Position numbers and translations under genes: made by a program. From positions 3,667,501 to 3,731,500 of the forward strand of contig LR746278.1 of NCBI GenBank assembly GCA_902729315.2: a stretch of DNA of 64,000 nucleotides, in the 5' to 3' direction. Positions 13,074 to 24,200 of this stretch are shown one piece after another; positions within the stretch are counted from its first letter, which is position 1; the number at the start of each line of letters is the position of its first letter. This DNA comes from Spirodela intermedia. Its lineage: Eukaryota; Streptophyta; Magnoliopsida; Alismatales; Araceae. The notes beneath the pieces are model-generated. The model saw only the letters and a list, made by a program, of their open reading frames with translations, was not told where the DNA came from and did not search any database.

Positions 13074-14897
13074 CTTTTTGAGAGATTTAGGAGTGAAGCT
13101 GACAAACTCGCCAAGCACCGAGTTTAATGAGAAGCACAGGTGATAATTATACTATTTACCAACTAATGGTTCTCCTTGCATCTTTCTGTCTACATCTAGG
13201 TCCTCATGCATCAATCTCCCTCGTCACCTCCCTATGTTGGTGTTCTTCAGTGGATTCCAAGCTCTCAAACCCACCCAAAGCCTCGTCTCACGAACGAGTG
13301 TGTTCCACGTGTCTGTATGCCCCATTTCTCTCTCCCTGCCTCTCTCTCTCGATATATATATTATTTCAACGGTGGGGTCTGACTTGAAGAACAAGGGAGC
13401 AATGTTGTTCTCCACCGTAGAAAGCATGGACACAACCGTGGTAGAGATCTATCCCAACGTATTTCTATCATTGCATTTCTCTTTTTAGCAAGTTATCTTA
13501 CGGTCAGACCCCACTAGGATTCACGAACATTATCGCGGTCTACTCCACAAAACACTGATATCCATAATCTTGTACTGCTGCGTCTAAAGTTTCCCGAATC
13601 GATAATACTTGCACTATGGGGAGAACACCGTCGCCACCATGGAAATATATCTATTTATATACGAGAGAAACTGTGATTACTTTGTTACAATGGTTACATT
13701 CTACGCGTCACCCGTTCCTCTATTACAATAATGGTGTTGGAAAAAATGAGAAAATAATCGTCACTGGGATCGTAACGAATGTTACTATTTTTCATCCCCA
13801 TGACCAACTATTCTAAAATATTAGCACTTTACCTAGAATGTTGTTTCCATTTAGTTAATATCATGAATAATTGCAAACTTTTCGCCAAAGCCCACTAGTT
13901 TTTGCAGAATTGAAGAAAATGCCTTGCACCCTATTCAAATTATCAAATAAGAAAAAAAATGTTTGTTAGAGGATCCTTGCTCCATTGTCCATTCAAATGA
14001 TGATAATGATAATTTATCTAATTATTTAGTGGTTTTTACACATAAAGGCTTGCTCATGCGTAAATCACTAGGAAATCGTATTTTTACTGCATCCAGCTAA
14101 AACATAAACTAACTTTTTCAATCTCCATTTGGTCACGATTAGACCATCCAGAAATAACATTTATTATGTGATTGTGACTTCACAATTTATTCGCTTCAGC
14201 AACTGCTCAATCTGTTGTTGATTATGGTAAATCACTGGGTAGTATTCGAATCCAAAAAGTTAGGAACTGATAGCAGCCAGTTGTTATTACGATCGTTCTC
14301 AAAGGAAATAACTTGAAAAATATATAAACTAAGCTATCAGTCTCCTTGAGTCTTCATGAAAGTGTTCCTCACAAGGGATGCCTATATTTGAATTTATCTC
14401 ATTCAAAACAATATTCAGACGACAGATATCCGAGGAAATCTGAAAGGCAACCTTGTTGCTCTTACGTTATTCTCACTACTTTGAGTCTTATCTCTCACCT
14501 CATTGTTATCTGAAAGACAGCTTGGCTCACCTGGTGAACTGGTAACGTTGATCACCTGAAGCGTCCTCCCCCACACTGTTTTCATTTATTAAACAGTGAG
14601 ATGATTTGAATAACCAGCGCAGCTTCACCTTTGTCGTTTTTAGCAACAGCGGAGGATAAAAAATCGTGGTGGGGAATCGTAATGCTGGTAGCTAGATGGT
14701 TGACTCGTTAATGAATGTCTTCAGGTTAGGGATAAAGCTCCGACGTTATCCAATGGAGGAGAAGTGGGCACTCAGTGGAAATAAGAAAATGAAAGAAACT
14801 TCTGTTAGATAAAGGGTACGTCCACCATCTCCCTCAATGGAAGAAGCATGTTGAGAGATAGCAGATCTACCCATGTTGCATAACGGGTCCTAGCTCT

Positions 14898-14925
<28 letters not shown>
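14898..14925. repeat. (GA)n microsatellite
   Basis: An uninterrupted GA tract about 3.3 kb upstream of the RAN1 start codon. Confidence 0.95.
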
Positions 14926-14928
<3 letters not shown>

Positions 14929-16019
14929 GAGGGTGACCTTTAAACTAAACCAAAAGATCCTACTTTAACGGACAGCACCTCAGATGTGTCTCGTCATTGC
15001 AGCGAACAGCACCAAACGGAAGAGAGCGGAGAGGTAGAGGTAGAAGGAGAAGGTAGAGAGAGAGAGAGAGGAGGGGTTGGTGTCGTGCAAAGAAGAGTCG
15101 CGCTGTCACGCGTGGAAGTACTTCATGTACTACTCCCGCCCTAGAGACGTAACGCGGGTAGGCTGTACTTCGCCGCCACGCCAATGACGCAGAGTACGTC
15201 ATTGGTTTGATTTCTATTAAGAGCAGATGACGTGGCGGGGAGGCAGCTGAAACCACCATCGCCAACCGGCGGCTGCCCCAACGGTATGCCGTGAAGTCCT
15301 GAGATCCGGCAGCGCAATGTCCATAATAGCCTCGTCAATTGAAAAATTCACGGTCCAATCCCACGTGGAGGAGAGGGAAAGACACGGGAAAAAAATGATC
15401 GGAGGCCGGGTCGTAACGTGTGGGACGTACCGCATGTACTACTATCCCCCGACCCCTTTCTTCCCACCCAAGTTCTTGTTATGGTCCTAATCAACTTATA
15501 GAACGAGACGGTCAAGCCTAGAACACTACGTCAATCGTCTGCGCCCCGTACAAATGCATCATTAAGGTTAAAAGACCCATAAAATCACTCCTAAGAGCAC
15601 TAAAATTACCTTTTTTCTTATAGAATATATCTTATGAACGAAGTATTTTTTTCAAAAGCATAGAAATCTTGACTAAAAAAACTGTATTGGCATATATATC
15701 ACCAAGAAGAACAACTTTGTTCAATCTCTATGGCCATTAAATCTGCTTTAATTTCAGATTATATAAGTCAAGAAAATAGTGTATGTATCTTTTCCTATAT
15801 TACTGAAAAGCAAAGAAATAGTGCACATAAGTTTGTTGCATAGAGTAAGACTACATTTTTTTTAAAAGATAATATTTATATATGTATATATATATATATA
15901 CATTCTAATAAGGTTTCTAGCACCCTCAAAGAACTAGGAATCTTATTATCTTCAAGAGTCCTCACTTTAGAATATTCAAAGAATTTGTCATGTATTACAT
16001 AGTCCTCCATGAGCCACAG

Positions 16020-17040
16020 TTGTTAGCATTAGTGCTGAAAAAGTAGACTAATGATGTAGAACGACATGAAACATCAAGTGTTTGGATATGATTGAAGATC
16101 TTGATTGTGAATCTACTTAGAGTCCTAGTAACTCATTTGACCATGAAAACGTCTTAGAACACTTAAAACATGAAACATTTGAATGCTAACTCAATAAGTC
16201 AACATTTTGAATGCCAATGAGTATATTTGTATACACAATTTTCTTCTATTGAACTATTAACAGTTGTCAAAGGTTATTGTGTCAAAGCAAACTAGTGATG
16301 TACAACAATTGCAAACACTACACACAACTATTGATGCAAGAAGCCAATTCTCAAGAGGTCAACTATAGATTTATACTCAATATTTTTTTTCATTTTCAAT
16401 TCTTCACCAACATGTAAGTCACGCGTCTTTGTGATAGAGTAGATAGGATGCTTACGTACAACGATAGCGAACACGAGATCTGAGCATTCACACTAGAAGT
16501 CAAACCTTAGGACATCAACTAGGAGTCAATAATTTATAATTTTTTTCTTTTAAATTCTTGACCAACATTTATGCCTATATGTTGGAAATTTTGCGACAAA
16601 GTAAACAACAGGTAGACCACGTGCATACGTAAGAGTATAATAGCAAACACTACAATTTGATAATGATAGGGTAAGTCAACACTTAGGATATTCATTGAAC
16701 ACATGCATTTGGAAAAGTATTATGAAAAGTCAATGAAAAATACCTTGAACTAAGAATCTATATATATCTCTATTTTTTTCTGAAGCTCTTCATTAACATC
16801 CATATTTGCTGAGAAACTTTCCAACCCATCAGACTAGTGACATGACAACACGAAAGACGTTCAACATTTGAATATGACTACAAAAGGTCAACACTGAGTA
16901 TCTCAATTGCTTACTCATAATGTTCTTAATTGTGCAGACCGGTGATGTAAACCATCATAAAAACACGCAACATTTTGAATATTTCAATAGAAAAGTCAAC
17001 AAAGATATTGACGATTTAAATTTATATACTTCATCGTTCA
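16020..17040. repeat. Degenerate tandem-repeat array
   Basis: Related motifs recur at irregular spacing. Variants of ACTAGTGATGTACAAC occur near 16049, 16292, 16834 and 16940. Variants of TTCTTCACCAACAT occur near 16399, 16554 and 16784. Variants of AAGTCAACA recur between them. The copies are strongly diverged, so unit length (roughly 150-240 bp) and borders are approximate. Confidence 0.5.
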
Positions 17041-17320
17041 TTAGATTAGCCTAGAGTCGAGATCCGTAGAATCTAAGACCATTATCCAATGAGGAAGGTC
17101 ATGTGACAGCTTCTTGCCCACCATAGTCAAAGATGAAGGATGGTAAATGAGGTAAATCAGAAGAGTGCAACAAGACAAAGGTTAACCTTTGTGTTTCCAA
17201 AAATGGAAATATGCAAAAAACCGGGAAAGTGGCGCCATGGGCACACATTGTAAAAGGCACCAAGCATAGGTAACGAAGAAGCATCTGTGGGTCGTAGTGT
17301 GGCATGGCAAGATTACCTTC

Positions 17321-17321
<1 letters not shown>

Positions 17322-17351
<30 letters not shown>
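17322..17351. repeat. (GA)n microsatellite
   Basis: About 15 uninterrupted GA units, 0.9 kb upstream of RAN1. Confidence 0.95.
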
Positions 17352-17352
<1 letters not shown>

Positions 17353-17920
17353 CTTATTATGACGGAGGGGAATGCCCTCACCGATCACTCAGTCACGATT
17401 TGAAAAGGAGACGGTAAATGCACAACGTTGTACTGCGCGTTGTACTACCCAGCGCGGAGTAGCCGTTCAGTGCAGGTCAGGTGAACTTACCCACTACTCC
17501 AACCCCAATGACGAGACCCGCAATCTTCTCACCAATACGGCCGATCCGTTGTCTCTTTCCGGTCAGGGATGTGTGCTCAGGTAGATCGCATCTCAGCCGC
17601 ACGATGGGGGCTTTATTTTAATCAGTCATTGAACGAGCGTAGAGGTGACGATAAGGCGGAAGCTTCCTTCGCTGCTGAGTCACCGACATGGCGAGGGACG
17701 TTTATCTCGTTTTGGCTGTCGGGCATTTCCCAAACTGGGCTCCGCGGTACCGGCACATGGCGGAGAACGGGACCTCGCTTTCCCACAGGGATCTCCCTTG
17801 GGGGCGGCCAAGCGTCAATGGTTGACTTCCCTTCGACGCTTCCTACGACCTCTTCTTCTTTGGAACACCGAGTCGACGGTTAGCATCGATAGACTTCTTC
17901 GCGATCGAAACGCGTACGTG

Positions 17921-17942
17921 ATGTGCCCCTATAGGGGCACAT
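17921..17942. repeat. Perfect 22-bp palindrome
   Basis: The sequence reads the same on both strands, centred on TATA, with half-site ATGTGCCCC. It lies immediately upstream of the TATA-like stretch of the RAN1 promoter region. Confidence 0.9.
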
Positions 17943-18242
17943 ACAGATATATATTTTTTATAAAGGTATTTATGTACATTTGGTGAAATAATAATTTTTC
18001 AGTTTACAAATATTGATTTTATTTTATGATTTCCACGCCGAAAACGTGAATTCTGATTTTCGAGAATTCTCCATCGCCGTTATTTCGAGGGTCTTCGAGG
18101 GGTGAAGATGAAAGAGAGAGAGAAAAGGAGGGGTGGACTGAAAGTTTCCATCGTCTTCTTCACGGACGTTGAAGTGTTTATTTTAGACTCGGCCTTCGTC
18201 CGGCATCGCTCTCGATCCACCGCCGTCTCTGAGCGGTCTCCG

Positions 18243-21200
18243 ATGGCGCCGGGCATCAGGGACCTGCAGCTGACGGCGCTCTCCGGTCGGCGGTTACTGG
18301 AGGAGGATGGTGGTGGAGATTTGGAGGACGTGCGGCTTCTCGATGCCTACGACCGGGAGGAGAGCGGTCTGGCCGGGGGACAGGAGCTCGCGGCGGCCGG
18401 GGAAGGGGAGGTGCGTAGTGTGCAGTTGAAGGTGACGGGAATGACATGCTCGGCCTGCTCCAATTCCGTTGAGGCCGCGCTCACCGCTCTTCCAGGGGTG
18501 TCGAAGGCCACCGTCTCCCTGCTACAGAACGTGGCCCGCGTTATCTTTGATTCTTCTCTCGTCACGGTTTGTGATTACTCTCCATGAAAACCAGGATAAC
18601 CTTGTTTTAATCACGTATGAGTTACGGGGTCTTCCCCTTTTCTGGAATTGAGGATGCCAAGACGTGCTATCGAATGGCTGATAAAGAAATTGAGTGTTCA
18701 TGCTAAGAAATGGGCGACACTTGACTTGTTGGTTGATTACACTTGGGAGTTTCCTGATATGCTCTGTTTCTTAGTTTGGTCATCCTCCGGTGTTCGTCGT
18801 AGAGTCGATTTCCTTTAGCTTTACTGAGTTCAGATTTCCACTGGAGGACATTTATTTCCACATTCCTGTGACGTTTTTCTCATCTTCATGTACGTTTGCG
18901 ACGCTTTACCCTAGTTTTTCTTACCTCACTGATTTCTTCTGCACGCAATTTTACTCTTCGGAGATGACCCTTATGTTTCTAATCCTCTGCTCTTCTTCCT
19001 TTGGTATCTTGCATCTCTGGTTTCGCCACAACATCACATCCATTTTAGTCACTTGTTTATAGCCTCGAGGGAGGTCTCCTGTCGTTTTTGTAGCAGTATT
19101 GAGTGCCATCTTTAAGAGAAAATGGCGTTAAATATTCTTGGTTTTGCTCTAGACAATGAGTCGTATTGTGCCATTTTTGACACTACAATGCTAAACTGTT
19201 GATAGTTCCTATAATCATAAGTTGCATCTAATAAAATTTATGTAATCAAGACCACCTAAAGGAAAGTATTGATTGAAGTCCCACACTTATTCCGTCTGTT
19301 TTAAACCAAGTACAAGAGTTAGAGCACTTTATAAGTTATTTTTTATTAAATTTTTTTTCTATATTTCTTTGTTAATATTTGTCACTGGTGTCCATTGCAG
19401 TGGATCAAATGTGAGAAAGATCAGATTTCCACCAATGTCCTTCGGAATTCAAAATTTGAGCAAATATACCTTAAAAAATATTGAAAAAATTTGATTCCAT
19501 AAAATAGATTATTTTCAAGGTTATCATTTCCTTTCCAGGAATATTTATGTAGGAATTCACTTTTTCACAGTAGTTAAAAATTAACCTCACCTGTATGAGG
19601 GAGGTTATAGCCTACTTCATCTTACAACTTTCAGTGATCTGTAAAGCTAATGCGATCATGCATGATTGCAAGTCAGAGCATCCTCTCATCTTGCACATAC
19701 TATCTTGTGCCATCAGCTAAGGATGAGCGATTCCATAATGATCATCACCGGACAGTTTCTTTGATAAAAATGCTTATTAGTAACCATCAGCATCATAGGG
19801 ATGGGAGGAGGTTTATTTGAACAATTTAACATTCTGACGTACATGCCTTGATTTCTGAAAGTAATGCAGTAGCTTTAGGAAGTTTTCTTACTTTATTATC
19901 TTTACATTTACCCATCGAATCGAAATATTTCTATAAAATCTGAAATGAAAATGTGAGCGGCTCATGGGAAACTTTCTCTTGATCATCCAGACAAAAGTTC
20001 CATAGTTCTCAGAACATTTCACAATTAAACGTTTGCTAGTCAATAGATTCCCAAATTAAAAACGTTGTATGGATTCTGCATGGATTTGAGACTGAAGGAT
20101 GGCACTAAATTGGAAAGAAAATCAGTGATAATATCAAGACTAACGGTACTTTTTATGATCAACTCTCACTGTCCATGTTCGTTGTCCTTTTGCCTTTCGA
20201 ATAGCAGAACCAGTTGTTTGGTGTTTCTTTGGTATTTGGAACTGATAAATGGCTTGATTTACACAAATATGCGGAGTGAAAAATGAACATTGCTTGACTA
20301 TGCCTGATGATTTTTCTTTTTTCATCCATGTTTATCAGTTTTAGACTTTAATATTAATCACCTTATCTTCTAGAAAAAGTAATCTACAGTGCTAAATCAA
20401 CAAGACCATAAGTTTAGGTATTGCAATTATTTGTGATTGCTAACTGCGACAATTTGACTGCAGGATGAAGATATAAAATGTGCTATTGAAGATGCAGGAT
20501 TTGATGCGGAAGTCCTTCCTGAGCCTGATAATTCTCAGTCAAAACCACAGCGGACGTTGACTGGTCAGTTCAGAATTGGTGGAATGACATGCGCAGCCTG
20601 TGTAAACTCTGTTGAAGGTATCTTGAGAAAGTTACCTGGTGTAAAGCGAGCAGTTGTTGCGTTAGCTACTTCACTGGGGGAGGTTGAGTACGATCCTTCT
20701 CTTATCAGCAAGGAGGACATTGTTCTGGCAATTGAAGATGCTGGCTTTGATGCTGAGTTTCTACAGAGCAGTGAACACGATAAAACATTTTTATCTGTTG
20801 ATGGGCTGAATAATGACCTTGATTTTCATCTTTTAGAAGGCATCCTTATGCATTTGAAAGGAGTAAACCAGTTTACTGTTAACCGGGAGTGTGCAGAAGT
20901 GGAAGTTAGTTTTGACACTGAAATCCTTCAGCTGAGGTCCATTGTTGATTTTGTTGACAAAGAAAGCAATGGAAGACTTAAAGCACATGTCCGAAGTCCA
21001 TATAGCCAAACAACTTCAAATGATGAACAAGAAGCTTCAAAGATGTTTCGACTTTTTATTTCTAGTCTCTTATTAAGTGTAAGTATGATCCTTCACATGG
21101 AGAAAATGCTGTCGCTTTCATTGTTAGCTGTTCAGGATGTTGTGGTTGAAACGGGCTTATGCTCACAAGGCTTTTCACTCATTGGTATTTTATTCATACT

Positions 21201-24200
21201 GTCCAGAAATCTCGACACATAATAAGAAAAATATTACTGAATATTTCTTATTATATTTTTTTTATGCCTCAGGTTCCGATCTTCTTCATAAGGGTGGTTT
21301 GCCCTCGCATCCAGCTTATATCTACAGCATTGAGCATGCAATGTGGACCATTTGCATTAACTGACTGGCTGAAGTGGTTTTTCGCTAGCATTATTCAATT
21401 TGTTATTGGAAAGCGGTTCTACAAAGCAGCATATAGAGCACTTCGAAATGGATCCACAAATATGGATGTCTTAGTTGCTCTAGGAACTTCCGCATCATAC
21501 TTCTACTCTGTTTATGCCCTTCTGGAAGGTGCATTCACTGGATTTTGGCCTCCGACATACTTTGAAACAAGTGCCATGCTGATTACGTTTGTGCTGATGG
21601 GAAAGTATCTGGAAGCTGTTGCCAAAGGCAAGACATCAGATGCTATCAAGAAGTTAGTAGAACTTGCACCAGCCACTGCACTTCTTCTTGTCAAGGACAC
21701 AGGTATTTAATTTTGCAGGAAGCAAAGACTCCTTAATCCATATAGAAACTTAGCTAAGACTACTAAGAGTTCTTGGAAATATATACTGTTATTTACTTTA
21801 GTTTACTCTCTGGCTGTATTTGTGATGATAATGGTTATTCCAATGCAAATCCCTTCATTTTGAAAAACTATTTCAGTTCCCCTTACTCTTCCCTGTCAGA
21901 TCTTTGTTAAATGTTTTCTGTTTATATTTTGTCACAGAGGGAGAGTACATAAAAGAAAGGGAGATAGATGCCCAATTGATTCAGCCTGGTGATGTGTTGA
22001 AGGTTATTCCTGGATCCAAAGTCCCTGCTGATGGTTTGGTAGTCTGGGGAACAAGCTATGTTGATGAAAGCATGGTAACAGGCGAGTCTATACCAGTCCT
22101 GAAGGATATATCTTCTGTTGTAATTGGTGGAACGATTAATTTGCATGGCGTCCTCCATGTTCGTGCTGTTAAAGTCGGTTCCAATACTGTTCTTAGCCAG
22201 ATAATATCTCTGGTTGAGACAGCGCAGATGTCTAAAGCACCTATTCAGAAATTTGCTGATTTTGTAAGTATATTTTTCTTGATTTTTGTGTTTTTAATCT
22301 GCCTAAATTTGAAGTCTTGATCACTCACTTGCTTTACCTTTGATCTTGAATTTAGAATGAAAAATGAACTTACTGTTCTTGATTTTATTTTATGTCTATA
22401 CGGAGGTAGAAATCAAAATTATCAGACCGAAGTTCCTTCAGGATCTGCAAAACTTAACGAAAAAACAGAAAACAGTCATCATTGTCTCTTGTTCTCTTTT
22501 ATGAGAAAAGTCTCTAGACTGGGCTTGTAGTAGATAAAGCCTTTATGAAGCGGTGATCTCATAATGAATTCTATTTGGACCCTGCGTATTTAGAGGCACG
22601 GAAATTATTTATAAAAATGCTAGCCCAATAAGTATGTCTCCTGAAGATGACAGGTGTACTACCTTGTAGGAAGCAAGCCTAGCACAGTGATTACTTGTAC
22701 TATTTTACAACTTTTAAAACATCTCAGTGATTAGTTGACTATTTTACCACTTTTGGCATTACGTCCGTATGGTTACTGTGAAATTATCCTTCACTGATTA
22801 TCGGATGGAAAATTTTGTAACTTCAGAAGCTGATTGAACTAATAGAATTTAATTAGATTACTGTGCCTAAAAGGCTACGAATTTGTCAGAATTGTCAAAA
22901 TTTGCATGTACATTGGAGAAGAAGAAAAGACACTGTTAACAACATGTTGATCTCGGGTCTATCGCTTAGTATCGTTCTTCTATAGGATGGATGCCTTCGA
23001 GGAAAAAAAAATCATATCATTTCACTCTGTAGGATTTCTGTTCAACTCTTCCAATTGAAATGGACACCCATATGCTAACTACATCATGTCGTCCAGAGGA
23101 CAATCATGACAACTGCGATGCAAATCATTCCAGACTCTCTTTTTCTCTGGAAAATCTGCTGTTGGTCTGTGACGCATGATGCCTTCGTTAACAAGCACAT
23201 TTCATTGATGGATCGCATGCATTGATTGCTTCTATTTTCTTACCGATGCTGTACTGGGCATTTGTCTTCTGAGATTTGCTTTCAAATTTACAAGGAAAAC
23301 TTTTTTAACCTGTTGCTTGATTTTGTCAGTCTCGGATTTTGGCAAAAGTAGTGTATGATTCCTGAATAGTGTTATGAGAAGATCGAATCTTTCAATGCCC
23401 ACAGTTCAACATATCTCCCAACTTCTTGAAAAAATTGGGAAAGATAAGGTAACCTCCCAGTTTGAACTTCAGACACAAATGTGATTTATAAAAGGTTTGC
23501 TATGTAGAGTATTTTTATTAGGGATTTTATACGTTCCCGTTATTTAACTCAACCTTGGTCCGACCTTATCCCATTCCAAAGTCTCAGTGATAGTTGCGAT
23601 AGCAGAAGCTTTACCGGTGACTAGATGGACAAGCAGAAAGAGGTGGCCGTAGAAGAGGTGACTTGTGAGTGCTGGTACCTGGGGGCACAGGCCTGCCGTC
23701 TTATGTTCCAGTTTTTCTTCATTTCTTCTTTCTTGTCTGGTCCTTTCCACCCTCCATCCAAATGTTAGCACAGCCCAAGAACTTCGTAGCCTTTTTTAAT
23801 GAAGTTGAACACAAGAAAAGAAGGCTGAGAGAAAACTTTTGAGCCTTACCGTGATCGTTGATAGTACAGACCTGAATCCTGAAAACATCCCACTTCCCCT
23901 TGGTCCTCTTGCCATTCATCATTCTTATGCCTCTCTGTTGACATGAAAAAACTCCATTTGTCCAGCGGCTAGTTTGTTCAGGACAGTGCAAGCATCAGAA
24001 ATATTCCTGGGCTTATGCCTCAACCCGCTCCTAGTGAAGGTACCGGGTTAATAGTAAATATCACACGTGTAATCACTATTTTAACGTTCCTAGAGGAATT
24101 ACCAAGGTCCATTACCGTGTGTATGTGCCTCTTGTTCTTGTTAGTTAGGGCTTGTGGTGGAGAATTGGAAAAGACAGTAGAAAGAACTGGAGTGAATTCT

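Larger units (their letters stand above)
12516..16019. other. Gene-poor intergenic DNA with microsatellites
   Basis: This stretch holds GA, CT and CCCT tracts (12525-12550, 12999-13073, 13325-13350, 14898-14925, 15052-15071), a short TA run near 15880-15901, and a GC-richer island at about 14960-15450. That island has overlapping minus-strand open frames which I cannot assign. I can support no gene. Confidence 0.6.
17041..18242 (+). promoter_or_regulatory. RAN1 upstream region, candidate promoter
   Basis: The 1.2 kb before the RAN1 start is richer in GC from about 17380. It contains a GA tract (17322-17351), a perfect 22-bp palindrome (17921-17942) and directly after it a TATA-like A/T stretch (17946-17965). 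The latter would place transcription start about 250 bp before the ATG. Open frames here (17372-17986) are unrecognised and are probably chance. The promoter role is inferred from position only. Confidence 0.4.

Noticed and set aside
14960-15435. Overlapping minus-strand frames in a GC-rich island
   Set aside because: They include purine-tract translations (LSLSLYLLLLPLPL) and resemble no known protein.
17372-17986. Plus-strand frames upstream of RAN1
   Set aside because: There is no family similarity. GC-rich DNA produces open frames by chance, and the region is better explained as promoter.
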